The translations under genes and the position numbers were made by a program. From the NCBI GenBank assembly GCA_037893245.1, contig JBAIAA010000513.1:248001-312000 (forward strand): 64,000 nt of DNA, in the 5' to 3' direction. The notes under the pieces are model-generated. The model saw only the letters and a program-made list of their open reading frames with translations. It searched no databases and was not told the origin of the DNA. Each line of letters starts with the position of its first letter. The first letter of the stretch is position 1. Of this stretch, positions 1 through 11,800 are shown in pieces. This stretch comes from Crossaster papposus (lineage: Eukaryota > Echinodermata > Asteroidea > Velatida > Solasteridae).

Positions 1-117
1 GTAAAAAAACACTCTAATTGCACTTAAATTCAAGATTTTAAACTTGTAAAAGCTCAAAAAGCAGAAGAGTGATATGTAAGGAACTTAATGTTGGTATATT
101 TTGTCTTATTTATGCAG

Positions 118-291
118 AAACAATTGGACAAAGAAGCTTTCTTTTCCTTACGTGCGTCGTCGAGTATTTCGGGGTTTGGCAAAACGTGGTTTGCAAAGAA
201 AAGAGATTCCAAGTCGAGAAGCAACGCGTTGCAACGCATCCTGACCAAGCTTTTCACCGCGGCTGTAAACCAGTCCAACACAGTGCATTGA
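118..291 (+). CDS. Possible last coding exon of an unidentified upstream gene
   Basis: I do not recognise this protein. A pyrimidine-rich tract ending in TTTATGCAG (to 117) looks like a good splice acceptor. From 118 the frame stays open for 57 codons to a TGA at 289-291. The peptide is basic and serine-rich in the middle (FAKKRDSKSRSN) and ends NQSNTVH. It uses GCG and TCG codons that are rare in the surrounding AT-rich DNA, a mild sign of real coding sequence. No upstream exon is visible because the window starts here. It could also be a chance open frame. Confidence 0.25.
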   Translation, partial: KQLDKEAFFSLRASSSISGFGKTWFAKKRDSKSRSNALQRILTKLFTAAVNQSNTVH

Positions 292-471
292 CCTGGGCGC
301 TGTTTTCTCGTCTAAATTTTTGCCAAAACTCAAAAGTGTTTATGTCTTTTTGCAGTTGTAACGGTGAGTATACAACTACAAGTAGATTAAATTTAGATTA
401 GGATTAAATTAAACTGAATGTGTTTCACTTATTATTATTATGCGTCATCTGTAATGTAATATTATTATTAA

Positions 472-559
472 CCCTAACTCCCTCACCATTGTTAATGTTA
501 TTGAACAATACAATTCCTTCAAAATCCTCCAACTTCCTTTGTTGTGTAGGGAGTTAGGG
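472..559. mobile_element. 88-bp MITE flanked by TTAA, termini CCCTAACTCCCT
   Basis: Ends CCCTAACTCCCT and AGGGAGTTAGGG are perfect inverted repeats. They are immediately flanked by TTAA at 468-471 and 560-563. A TTAA target duplication is the mark of the piggyBac superfamily (also Kolobok). The same terminus occurs on the element at 18029-18611, so this is probably a short deletion derivative of that family. Confidence 0.7.
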
Positions 560-565
560 TTAATA

Positions 566-727
566 AGGTGTTTCACTATAATATTCGCGGCGCCATCTTG
601 TTCACTGGGCAAATTTACACGCGTTGCTGTGTACGCATCTTCGATCATTCTAAAATGTGCGCGCGTCTAGCAACGCGTGTTTAATTTGCCCCGTGAACAA
701 GATGGCGCATATTACCGTGAAACACCT
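566..727. mobile_element. Palindromic MITE flanked by TA, termini AGGTGTTTCAC
   Basis: Two arms of about 60 bp form a hairpin. Both contain AGGTGTTTCAC, a GGCGCCATCTTG-like block and CACGCGTTGC. TA dinucleotides flank it at 564-565 and 728-729, consistent with a TA target duplication. A further inverted fragment of the inner part follows at about 749-786. Confidence 0.65.
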
Positions 728-1212
728 TATTCTTGTTTATGGGGTGAAACGAACACGCGTTGCTAGATGCGCGCACATTTCAGAATGAATGCATGCTGAC
801 TTGGAGGTGCAAAAGTTGTAGAATGTGCTCAATAATTATTCATATCAAGTCTTTTAGACGCTCACGTTTACTTACTTGGCTGACGCTTATCGTAAGAAAA
901 AGATCAGTAAAGTTGTACAGTTTCGAATCCCTGACTTTGTTTTAGGCCGAGTAGATATTTTTGCCCTCATCAGCTGCGGAAACTCCATTTATTTTCTGGT
1001 TATTCTATTCTAATTATTTTATTTAAACCTTGAAATAAACTTTATAGTTGTAATGTCATGATGAGATATGAATAAAAAACTTTATCAGACTCGTTTCTGC
1101 AAAAATTACACAAAATTTGAAAAATTTGCTGCTGAATTTGTTTATTTATGGTAAGACATTGAAGTCTCCGAATTCTAAACGCATGCTCTGTGGGCTTTCT
1201 CTGGATACCAAA
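728..1212. other. Non-coding stretch
   Basis: After the fragment at 749-786 (CACGCGTTGCTAGATGCGCG, an inverted piece of the preceding MITE) I see no gene, RNA or repeat structure here. Confidence 0.4.
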
Positions 1213-1376
1213 TTTGTTGTCAATAAGCCTTATCACAGATGGGCCTATTATTAGCTGCTTGATTGAATTTGCACAATGGATAACAAGAATTGTGGGAAGA
1301 GCCTTCCCACAGTGCTTTGTATCTATTGTGCGAATTCATTCAAGCATATTTGAGATAAGGCTTATTGTTGGCAAAC
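1213..1376. mobile_element. Foldback MITE of about 164 bp
   Basis: TTTGTTGTCAATAAGCC at the left pairs with GGCTTATTGTTGGCAAA at the right, and the inner sequence keeps pairing around a GGGAAGAGCCTTCCC centre. No clear target duplication was seen. Confidence 0.55.
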
Positions 1377-1643
1377 ACAATTTTTTCATTATAATTTGTA
1401 TGAAGGGTGCAGTTCAGCCATATTGCAAATCCTAAACACGTGTCGCCTACGCCAAAATAGAGGCATAATTTTATTATTTCTACCAGGCCCTTGGAACCTC
1501 AGGAAAATGATTAAGTTTTCTAACAATTAGTAAAATATACAGCACCTAAAATAAATGTATCCTGGTTTGGAAACAAACCTGATGTTTTAATGCCACATTT
1601 TGTGTTTGGGAAATTGTTAGAAGCGAAACACGTTTAGTTTAAC

Positions 1644-2601
1644 ATGCATCAGTCCTTCTTATTTGAAAATCACAGGCGTGTGGAAAAAGGCACACCTGGA
1701 TTTTCTAGGGGTGTGATTTTGCAAAGCTATCAGTGGTTCAAGCTGGGGCTTAAATCAAGGTATAAAGCACGCGTATCCACCAATACATGTACGCTTGTCC
1801 CCATGATGACATCCACCAAACAATACAGGTACTACTACTGCCTACATCTTTTAAAGAAATACGCAACTTGCGAAGTCTTTTGCAACAAAAGTTAGCTAAC
1901 GCAATAGCGTTACTACTCAATACCACTCACTATAGTCACCGCAAATTAAACGGCACCAGACTAGCGTTGTCGCGCGTGCCAGCACGCCGAGAGTACTTGT
2001 AAACTTAATCACGATTGGCCGAAACCACGTCAAGGCATTGCTACTGACCAATCAGTTTGCCTCACACAAAATAAAACCGTGCGAGTGTGTGGCCTTTTTC
2101 AAACTCCACCTTTGCCTGCGCCTCCGTTCGTTTTGACTTGTTCGTGCAGTTTGGCAATGGTGATGGAACAGCTTGGAGCCGGAGATTGAGCCCTAAGCTG
2201 GGGTTTAGAAAACGGCCTGTGCGTGTAATCGTTCAGTGTAGTGTGGTACCAAGTACATGTACGCGTGTATGCTTCGCACGTGCTTTCGTCAATGGTCAAA
2301 TTGTACGTACATGTACATGGGACAAGGCAGACTGTCGGCCAGCGAAATCCGTTCCGCGCTACCGGCACTAATTAAGTAAATCATTGCAAAATACGGTGGG
2401 CGTAAATTTTTTCTTTTTTTCCTAAATCACTGACGTATTTTATTTCACAAATTATCAAGTTGATTATGCTGGAAATGTACATTGAGGCGTGTGCTGCAGA
2501 GGGATTAAGGCGTGTGATTATTCGCACTCCTTGGGAAGCTTTTAGTTGTGCGATGGCGTGGGGGTGCGATTGCACGCCTCAAATCAGAAGGACTGATGCA
2601 T
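1644..2601. mobile_element. TIR element of about 960 bp, termini ATGCATCAGTCCTTCT
   Basis: ATGCATCAGTCCTTCT followed by ATTTGA at the left is mirrored by TCAAAT and AGAAGGACTGATGCAT at the right. The interior has several TACATGTAC motifs and no convincing ORF. No target duplication was identified, so the superfamily is open. Confidence 0.45.
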
Positions 2602-2644
2602 AATAAAAGGCATCTCCACAATGGCCACTGGTGGCTGCTATATT

Positions 2645-3075
2645 ACCCCTAACTCCTTAACCTATTTTTCCTACACATGTAACCTGAATCCTGCAAAATC
2701 CTGCAATTCCAAAGTGTTAAAACTCCATCCGGTAAAATCCTACAGTGGGTTAATCATTGAGCTATATACAGTAGCAGCCAAACATGGAACAAACAGCTGC
2801 TAAGTGCCCTAATATAAGAGTCTGCACACATGACCCTTGGTATGCAAACGTTTCATATCCTTGACATATAACTTTCAACTTGACTGAAGCCCTATGGAGA
2901 ATGTGCATAGAGCATGACACATGACCCTTGGTATGCAAACGTTTCATATCCTTGACATATAACTTTCAACTTGACTGAGCTGAAGCCCTATGGAGAATGT
3001 GCATAGAGCATGAGCAGTGTAATTTTCAAAGTAACAAATATCCTCAATCCTCCAAAATCCTCATTTGGATAAATA
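2645..3075. repeat. Partial copy of the CCCTAACTC element with a 91-bp tandem duplication
   Basis: From CCCCTAACTCC to about 3075 this matches 18029-18400 in the same order: AACCTGAATCCTGCAAAATC, CCAAACATGGAACAAAC, then TGACCCTTGG. The left TTAA has decayed to TTAC and the right end is missing. Within it, 2827-2917 is repeated as 2918-3012 with a 4-bp insertion. Confidence 0.65.
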
Positions 3076-3641
3076 TTCAAGTACCGTAATTTCCTGCGGA
3101 CAAGGCGCTCAGCGGTTAAGGCGCAGGTCCCTAAAATCACCCAAAACAATTCAAACTTCAACAGATAAAGCGCACCGCCAAATAAGGCGCATGCCTGAAT
3201 GCACCCAGAAGAACACCAGGCGCCACCCGGTGTAGGTACATCGCCACAAAGGGGTCATTTTGTTGCCTTAGAACGATCCCACTATTCCAAGCAAGAATTA
3301 AACCATAACCCCATTAGCTGGTCCAGGGTAAAAACAATTTTTTTTATTTCGGGGGCTCCATTTTGTTTATTTTATTTTTTTTGAAAAAAAATGTACACTC
3401 TACACTGCAATATAAAAAAGAGCAGAAAACACAATTATGTTTCACAAATCTTTGGTAAAAATCTGTCGCTAAGAAATTCAGAATTTCAAACATACCAATA
3501 TAAAATACAAATGGCTCAAGCATTTTGTTAAAACTGCAAGTACTTTTTGCCTTATTTATTAAGCCTTTGTTTTCATCTTAAATGATGAGCGGGATTTTTT
3601 TTCAGAGTGACTAACAAAACAAGATAGGATTGTTCCCTTAA
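3076..3641. other. Non-coding AT-rich stretch
   Basis: Low-complexity A/T runs and a few short degenerate repeats (GGCGC motifs around 3100-3190). No gene is supported. Confidence 0.4.
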
Positions 3642-3866
3642 CCAGTTCGCACCGGATGACGTATATATAAATGCAAAGTTTTCCCAAAATTCACAATGGA
3701 TGACGCATAAACACGCCAAATTCAAGTTCGTCAGCAGCGAGCAAGGCCGGAATGCGTGGGTGTGCTTCCCGGCACTATCGGCCTGAACCCGCTTCGGATA
3801 GAGTTTCGTTAAAAATAATCCTGCCCGTCGGCTCGGTGATGTTAAAATAATCCCGGCGCGAACTGG
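3642..3866. mobile_element. TTAA MITE family A, copy 1
   Basis: Begins CCAGTTCGCACCGG and ends CCGGCGCGAACTGG, with TTAA at 3638-3641 and 3867-3870. The 225-bp body includes GATGACGCATAAACACGCC and GGTGTGCTTCCCGGCAC, shared with copies at 14513-14747, 11539-11763 and (reverse) 18616-18839. CC-starting termini with TTAA duplications are typical of piggyBac-derived MITEs. Confidence 0.85.
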
Positions 3867-3870
3867 TTAA

Positions 3871-4570
3871 AAATAATCCATAGTTATAATAATAGGGAGG
3901 TGTTGAAAATGTCCAAGTCCAATATCTATACCCCGGAGTGGCTACAAAGGCAGCGAGTCATTTCCGAACAATATTTTCTGAACTACTGTATACCTAGCCA
4001 CAGGAAGTGAATGGGAAGTGTTGAACAAAAAATGGCGTTGAAGTCCACTGTCTATAGTCTATACATGTACACTGTGGCGGCTACAGAGTGGAAAAAGGTA
4101 CATAGTGAGAGCAGATGACAGTGACTCTGTAGCTGGGTAACAGGTCACAGGTGGCTACGGCTACTTGTCCAAGCCCCTTTTTGGGGTGAAGACAGTGTAC
4201 GTATATGATGTACATGTGCTAGGAAACTGTCTGTGTAACTTGTTGACTTGTTGCAAGAACAGCCAACGTTTGTTGGGAAGATGTTTCACTTTATGAAATT
4301 GAGTACAGAATAAGGTTTTCTGTAACAGATTAAGATTTTCTGTAACATGTATAGATCTTGTAAACAACAGCCAAGGTCACAAATGATGTAGATAGTGTAC
4401 AATGTACTTGTACATGTACATGTATATGGTATTCTCGGGCAGTTGTAAGTAATAAATCAATTCAGTAGGCTACACCCCTCGACAAATTGACCAATCACAG
4501 TGCACTAGTCAATTGTTATGGCGGGTGGGGCCTACATGTACTTGATTGGTGAATTGAAGAGCTCAATTAA
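3871..4570. other. Non-coding stretch with TACATGTA motifs
   Basis: No gene seen. Several copies of the palindrome TACATGTAC occur (for example near 4066, 4208 and 4402-4424). Confidence 0.4.
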
Positions 4571-4578
4571 CATGTACA

Positions 4579-5131
4579 CAGGGTTGTAGCTAGAATTTTT
4601 TTAGTGCCGGCTGTTTTCGGGCCGAGAGCCGCGCGGTAGTATCAGCTCATTCAGCTGCAAGAACGATTAATGTATGTACAGATTAATGTATGTACGTACG
4701 TGCATATGTCTAGCCAGCCATGTACAGCCCCTGGCCACCCCTGGCGAGTTGGATGATAGCACGCCCTCTGTGATTGAATAAAACAAAAAGACGTGACGTC
4801 GCAACATCGGATAGTCTGGACCCCTGACCTAATGAACCAGAAATTAGTTGGAATATTTTGTTCTGGAGAACCGGAAATCCTGCGAGCGCTCCAACATGTC
4901 TCGTCTCACGCGGGTGGTGCATGCATGCGGCCAGTGCATCAGCAATTGCGGCATGATTGCAAATGGACACGTACAAAATTGCAATGCGATGCAGCAAAAA
5001 ATACAAAATCGCGATGTAACTTTGCACACTTTGTGCCGGCCGGCAAGCTTCATTTTTACCCCGAGTGCCGACCGGTGATGTTGAATGCTGGCTACCTCCG
5101 GCCGGCGCCGGCCAGCGTAGCTACAACCCTG
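4579..5131. mobile_element. hAT-like non-autonomous transposon with 8-bp target duplication
   Basis: The termini CAGGGTTGTAGCTA and TAGCTACAACCCTG are inverted repeats. Identical 8-bp sequences CATGTACA flank it at 4571-4578 and 5132-5139. An 8-bp duplication with CAGGG ends is diagnostic of the hAT superfamily. The 553-bp interior is rich in GCCGGC near the right end and encodes no transposase, so it would need one in trans. The exact duplication suggests a fairly young insertion. Confidence 0.85.
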
Positions 5132-5168
5132 CATGTACATAAAATATATTACATTAAATGACATTTAA

Positions 5169-5508
5169 AAGTAGGGATACATCATTTGCAGACATCAAAA
5201 CAAAAATAATATTGAATTATAAGGACATATCTTACTTATTTGAAATTAAATAATGATTGTAGGCATCCAGATCTCCTATAATTGTTTCGAATTTTATTTT
5301 TTAAAAAGTCACGATCGCTGCCCGGCGTTTGTGAAAACATAAGAACCACTGCCCGATGCTGGTTGAAAACGAACGCCGTTTTTCTTGCTTTCCTCGGCAT
5401 TTATTGTAAAACGATCAGTTAAACTATATTTACAATAAAATACACCCCCCCCCCCCCAATCCACCCATTCATAATAATTCAAGCAGTTACCATTGGTGTA
5501 TCATACCC
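5169..5508. mobile_element. TTAA MITE family B, copy 1
   Basis: Flanked by TTAA at 5165-5168 and 5509-5512, with ends related to GTAGGATACACCATT. Inner blocks (AACGCCGTTTTTC, CGATGCTGGTTGAAAA) match, in reverse, the copy at 15736-16026. A 13-C tract lies at 5445-5457. Confidence 0.75.
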
Positions 5509-5512
5509 TTAA

Positions 5513-8500
5513 CCAGGAAGCCATGCATTATGTTGGCCGAAGACCCTTCATTTTAATCAAATGAAAATGGGTCTGGCAAATATAGCAAGTCAATGTATGC
5601 ATGTGAAAAGCTCCAGGATGTCTGTGCTTATCTCTTATTTAGAAAACAAAATATGCAAATCGTTCGAAATATTTAATCAGAGGTCTCTGTACTAAGCCTG
5701 CAGTGGTTACACGGTTACAAATTTCCTGTTCAAGCTTTAAATGATGAAATCAAAATCTCAATTTTTATTTTTGCCGCAAAGTGTCTCATTTACTCGTGCT
5801 GGTCACATCTAACATAGCCAGTCGGCCTACAAAGTTGGATGCTGACAATTAGCAATAGCAGAACTGCGATTATCAACACGGACTACACGCACACACTAAA
5901 TTCCTTGATGAAGCAGCGCTAATTAGATATGCAATGCAGACCCGTGCATTTTATTTTGGTTAAACGTTGGTTACGGTTAACTATTAACCGTAACCGCAAA
6001 ACAAACAGTTAAATGGATAATTTGATAACCGCAAACTTGACTAGTAAAGTTTGAATCTCAATATATAACACGGACAAGGCATGCTTTCGCCGCACTGTTC
6101 CAAATTGGTATAAATGATGGGAAGTCTTTGGAAGAAAGATGATACCAAGATAGCTATACCTATACCAAGGAGCTAAAACTATTGGACCAAATTGGGATTT
6201 CTTGCTTTTTTCTTCCTTTCTAGAAGAATTGTTCATTTATTGGAATAGGTAGTTATGGCTTTGGGTGGTGGTGGTGTGCTTTTCTGTTTTTGTGTCTGTG
6301 TGCCACCCTGTATAATTATGAGCAGCTTTTTCTCAATATTTTACTCCAGAAAATTGACTGGCTCTTATCCAAAAAGACAGGCCAGTTAGTAATATGGTGA
6401 CACGGCTGTAGAGACAGTGTATAACAAAATAAAGATTTCATACAGCTAGTACATTGTATTTCTTGTGAGATTGGACACACTTTTACCAAAACAAATGTAT
6501 GTGTTTAATTTAAGAAAGGTTCTTTGCGTTGTTGTAATCTTTGGATTTTTGATGGGAAACACAAGATGATTGTCAACATGTTTGTTGTACATGTAAAACT
6601 CATCTTGAATCTTGAGAGTCGTGATTTGTTAACCACAAGGACGAGGGGTATAAACCTGCGGTATAAACCTGTATGACTCGTGCAGCTTTAGTCAGTAAAA
6701 CGGAACTTCATTTGGCACTCTACAAGTTGCCAACGTCATTCACCACCCATTTGTGGTGTCACCTTTTATTTAGTCTTGAGTGACATCTACATGTATTATA
6801 CACTTGGCAGTGTTACGTCATTAAGTTTTTGCGCATCACAATCGGTGATAACCTGTGCGTGATGAGTGTTTTAAATCCTGGTATGTGTAATGTGTCTGAC
6901 GATGTGTGTTTATTTGGAAATGTCTAAATCGCATAAAAGTCTGTTGCACACCAGTTTCTGTTCAGATTAACGAAGAAGAGCTTTGTTTCCTGTATTCCTG
7001 TTTCTGATTTCACTGGCAAGACTGATATTTCAAATTTTAATACATCTTAGAATTGTAAGTACATGTACATTTAACCTTATTCCTAACATCCTACATAGGT
7101 TCTCACTTTAGAAAGCATACCAAGCTTAATAAACTTTAACTGCACACAGGTTAAGTAATTATTGGTACTGAACCTAACAGTACTAAACCTGCCAAACTCC
7201 AACTATTGAAGTTTGATTGACTTGTTACAGGGCTGTGATGTCTGGCCATTGGTTCTGTGTGTTGGAGTGGGGACACACAGGGTGTACACATCTTGTCTAC
7301 ACCTACAGTTAACCAGGAACTGTGTCGTGACCAGCCTAAGTTTAACCTAAGTTTTTACAGAGGAGTGCAGTATTACTATCTGTCCCGGCACTGTTAGTTC
7401 GTCCGAATCTGTTCTCTCTGTACTTCTGCATTGTCGGCAAATCTTCAATGGGTTAATTGAAAGGGGAAATTAGTGTCATATTTCAGGTGATTATTCGACT
7501 GTGAATTGCATACACGACCTTAAACTTTATGTGAGTATTCAACTCGCAGATGCCAACATTAGATTTAACAAGCTCGATTGGATCCTGGAAGCTGCGCGCC
7601 CATGAAATTGATGTTTTTGAAACAGTAAAAAGTGCCCTAAACTATCAAATGTTACCCATAACAGTACCCATAAAGGCAGTGGGCAGCACATGTCCGAGTG
7701 AATACATATCCGGGAGTCACGCACTGATCTACGGTGTTAGTGTTTGGGGCAATCTAATTTAGTGCCCTCGCATGGTAGCATATTGCCGTGCACGACTGCG
7801 CGTGTGCATAGTTGGCAAGATGCTCTGTCGAATGTCTTTTTATGAAGAAATTGCTGTTTTTTTGCTTAGTTTCATAGTGAAACAGGCAAATATCAAAAAA
7901 TGAGGATAATTGCATGTACTGTTGTATGTCCTAGTTTCAGAATGTCATTGAAATGCTTAAAATTTGCTTTCAATGAGAAACAATGGAAATTTTGCCTGGA
8001 AAATGCCTCTCAAAGCGTGTATTTTGTGGCACATACACTCTGTTCGCAGGTACCGATTTGTCAAAGTGTCCCGTTCGTCCTGTGCCCAACAGTTGATTTT
8101 TGTGCAGGGCTAAGTTGGTAGGGGCCGAGTTGGTAATGACCCCAGTTGGTAATGACCCCAGTTCGTAGATGCCGGGTTGCTATAAGATGCCGACTTATAA
8201 AAGAGCCAAAGCGAGGATACCCAATTGTAAACGTTTGTTACTAATTTACTAACATAAATTAACAAACTAACTGACGAACACAGGGACACAATGATTTCCT
8301 GAGCTGCTACCCGTAGATAAAAACACTGATATCCATAAATAAATCTTCATTTCCTATGGGACATTGCGTGCACAAATTATGATGTTCTGAAAGGGTCTAC
8401 TTTTTTTGTGAAGGTTTTTAAATGAAAATTTGTACAGTGTAATGCATTTGCTGTCTTTATAGTAAATGTACACCCGTGTCTTTTAATAATCTTTCAAGTT

Positions 8501-8626
8501 TCAGACGTGCAGGTTAAACAATTGTTTAAATGTTAGAGTAAATCAAGGAGGGATATCCAGAATAGCGTTAGTTATGATTACTATTGAAGTGTAGTTTGAT
8601 TGTGTAACTTGTTTTTGTGTGTACAG
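5513..8626. other. Region upstream of eIF5; no gene recognised
   Basis: No coding sequence is supported. A short perfect hairpin GGTTACGGTTAA/TTAACCGTAACC lies near 5969-5995. About 5711-5812 is an inverted copy of about 11920-12015. A TATA-like CATAAAAG near 6933 followed by a strong donor (GTAAGTACATG, 7057) could bracket an untranslated first exon of eIF5, but this is a guess. AGTTGGTAATGACCCC is repeated near 8128-8160. Confidence 0.35.
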
Positions 8627-8828
8627 ATACTTTGGTTAGGGTAGCCAATGCCAAACGCCCGCCGTGTCGTCCATGCATAAAGCAGCATCCACACATACAT
8701 CGGCATCCACCCGACTATTTTATGTCTTCTATACCGAACTGTCCGAGTCATCCCATAAATCACAACAAAAGACTCAAGTGGAGTAAAGACAGACAAGGCA
8801 ACGGTGATAGCACCGCGAGGCAGTCAGG
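8627..8828 (+). promoter_or_regulatory. eIF5 5' leader with three upstream ORFs
   Basis: A likely acceptor (TTTTTGTGTGTACAG, to 8626) opens this leader. uORF1 is 8648-8680 (10 codons), uORF2 8673-8786 (37 codons) and uORF3 8722-8895 (57 codons). uORF3 runs past the eIF5 start in another frame. All three AUGs have pyrimidines at -3 (weak context), while the main AUG at 8829 has A at -3 and G at +4. In vertebrates eIF5 limits its own synthesis through weak-context upstream AUGs; the same layout here suggests the same control. The exon's 5' limit is inferred. Confidence 0.55.
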
Positions 8829-11800
8829 ATGGCACTCAACGTCAACAGCAAAGTCACTGACCAGTTCTACCGCTACAAAATGCCACGGCTCATAGCAAAG
8901 GTTTACTGACATTTGTTGTCTTTTTTGCCGGTAGGAGCCAGGAGGTGGCTACCCTTGGGTTTGTTCGTTTGTTTCACACAGATTCGAATCGGGATCAGTA
9001 TTCCGGCCGCTGGTTCGCTCCATCAAATAAGACAGGATTTGATTGTGAACCAGCCACCAGATAACTGATCGAGATGCGCATCTGTGTGAAACAAACGATC
9101 CTACTGACTGACTAACGCCCGAATTCAGACAGGCATTTCAGAGTCGCGCTGAATCGAATGAGTGAAGCAAGTACCGTACATCAAAAGTATGACATCTGAA
9201 ACATTTAGGAGCGACTAGGCGCACTAGATGGTGAAAGATCAACTGCTGGAGTAATGAAAGTGACTCAGGAGCAACTTGATTTTAATTTTAATATTTGTCG
9301 CGACTCTGGAACACCTGTCTAAACAGGTGTCACTGGTGGAGTGTTACTTGACGCCTGAAGTGATTGTATTCGGGTAGTGCTCCCATATAGGGTTTCCCGT
9401 TCTTAACCAGTTGAAAAGATTTGTGCATTCTGATTGAGACAAGTCGTGGACTTTTCTATAGCCCTTTTCATACTACAGCCTCTCAACTCTGGTTAACCCT
9501 TTCTTTCTCACTGATGCCAAATTGCAACACATTTTCCCCATGCAAGTCCAGTTGTTGGAAATAAAGAGTTAAACTCGACCCTGAACTAAACGCGCTGCTG
9601 CCCTGGGTTGAGTTTTTGATTTCTCAACCTTGTGTTCAACCCCGTGTCATTTAACATTTGCTTAGTGCAAATTGACCTTATTTCGATCAGTTACTACTGT
9701 TTTAAATCTAGGGCGAGAGTTTCAACCCAAGTAGAAAATTTCAACCCTGGTATGGAGCGGGATTGAGTTCAACCCGGGTTAAAATCAACTTTGGAGTTGG
9801 CGCGGGTTAAATATTTTAAGTGTGAAACAACGCATGTTTTCAACCCAGCGTCAACTCCGGGATTTGTCTGGTTTGAAAAGAGCTTATAGTCTTACCTTGT
9901 CGGGGTATAAAACTAAAATGTTCACACAGTGGGATACACACACACATTTATTTTCATGTTGATATACAATGTAAGTACTAACTTGACAATTGATAATCCA
10001 TGGAGTTAACAATATTATTCATAAAACCAATTGTAATAATTAAATCAGTAATATAGTATAACAATTACTATACAGAGCATTACCAACATGTACATGTAGG
10101 AAGAGCGAAGCAAATATCAAATAGTATTTTTTGTATAGGAAATGACTTCTCCAGAATTCCAGTCCTAGCAATAGGGATTATTCTGTATTATTTGTAGATT
10201 TTCAAACTCAACTAATCATTTTTCTGTAGCTGCTACATTGACGGTGACTAAATGTGGATGTGATTTAATTGGGGCTAAATGGCTGGAGAATCTAATTGAA
10301 ATCTTGACACAGAAGAAATAAATTTTCAAATAATAAATTTAAAATATTAAATATTTGTTTGTGCTGGTAGGTGGAGGGCAAAGGCAAGTGTTACTTGACG
10401 CCTGAAGTGATTGTATTCGGGTAGTGCTCCCATATAGGGTTTCCCGTTCTTAACCAGTTGAAAAGATTTGTGCATTCTGATTGAGACAAGTCGTGGACTT
10501 TTCTATAGCCCTTTTCATACTACAGCCTCTCAACTCTGGTTAACCCTTTCTTTCTCACTGATGCCAAATTGCAACACATTTTCCCCATGCAAGTCCAGTT
10601 GTTGGAAATAAAGAGTTAAACTCGACCCTGAACTAAACGCGCTGCTGCCCTGGGTTGAGTTTTTGATTTCTCAACCTTGTGTTCAACCCCGTGTCATTTA
10701 ACATTTGCTTAGTGCAAATTGACCTTATTTCGATCAGTTACTACTGTTTTAAATCTAGGGCGAGAGTTTCAACCCAAGTAGAAAATTTCAACCCTGGTAT
10801 GGAGCGGGATTGAGTTCAACCCGGGTTAAAATCAACTTTGGAGTTGGCGCGGGTTAAATATTTTAAGTGTGAAACAACGCATGTTTTCAACCCAGCGTCA
10901 ACTCCGGGATTTGTCTGGTTTGAAAAGAGCTTATAGTCTTACCTTGTCGGGGTATAAAACTAAAATGTTCACACAGTGGGATACACACACACATTTATTT
11001 TCATGTTGATATACATTGTAAGTACTAACTTGACAATTGATAATCCATGGAGTTAACAATATTATTCATAAAACCAATTGTAATAATTAAATCAGTAATA
11101 TAGTATAACAATTACTATACAGAGCATTACCAACATGTACATGTAGGAAGAGCGAAGCAAATATCAAATAGTATTTTTTGTATAGGAAATGACTTCTCCA
11201 GAATTCCAGTCCTAGCAATAGGGATTATTCTGTATTATTTGTAGATTTTCAAACTCAACTAATCATTTTTCTGTAGCTGCTACATTGACGGTGACTAAAT
11301 GTGGATGTGATTTAATTGGGGCTAAATGGCTGGAGAATCTAATTGAAATCTTGACACAGAAGAAATAAATTTTCAAATAATAAATTTAAAATATTAAATA
11401 TTTGTTTGTGCTGGTAGGTGGAGGGCAAAGGCAATGGAATCAAGACAGTCATTTCCAACATGGTGGAGGTTAGCAAGTGCCTGTCTAGACCACCAACATG
11501 TGAGTACCGAAAAAATATTGAGGGTCAAATGTCATTAACCAGTTAGCATCAGAGGATGTGTAAGTTTTTCTGGAATTCAAAATGGACCACGGATAAACAC
11601 GTCATGAGCAAGGTGTCGAGACGGGCCGCAGCGAGCGAGGCCAGAAATATCAGTGTGTGCTACCCACGGATGCCGGCCTAAATCCGTCTCGGATCAAAGT
11701 TCGCGAAAAAACAGTCTCGCACCTGGGCCAGGTCAATGTCAAAATAATTCCAGCGCAAACTTGTTAAAAGGCATGAAGATTAAGCTTTGTTCCGTTGCAT

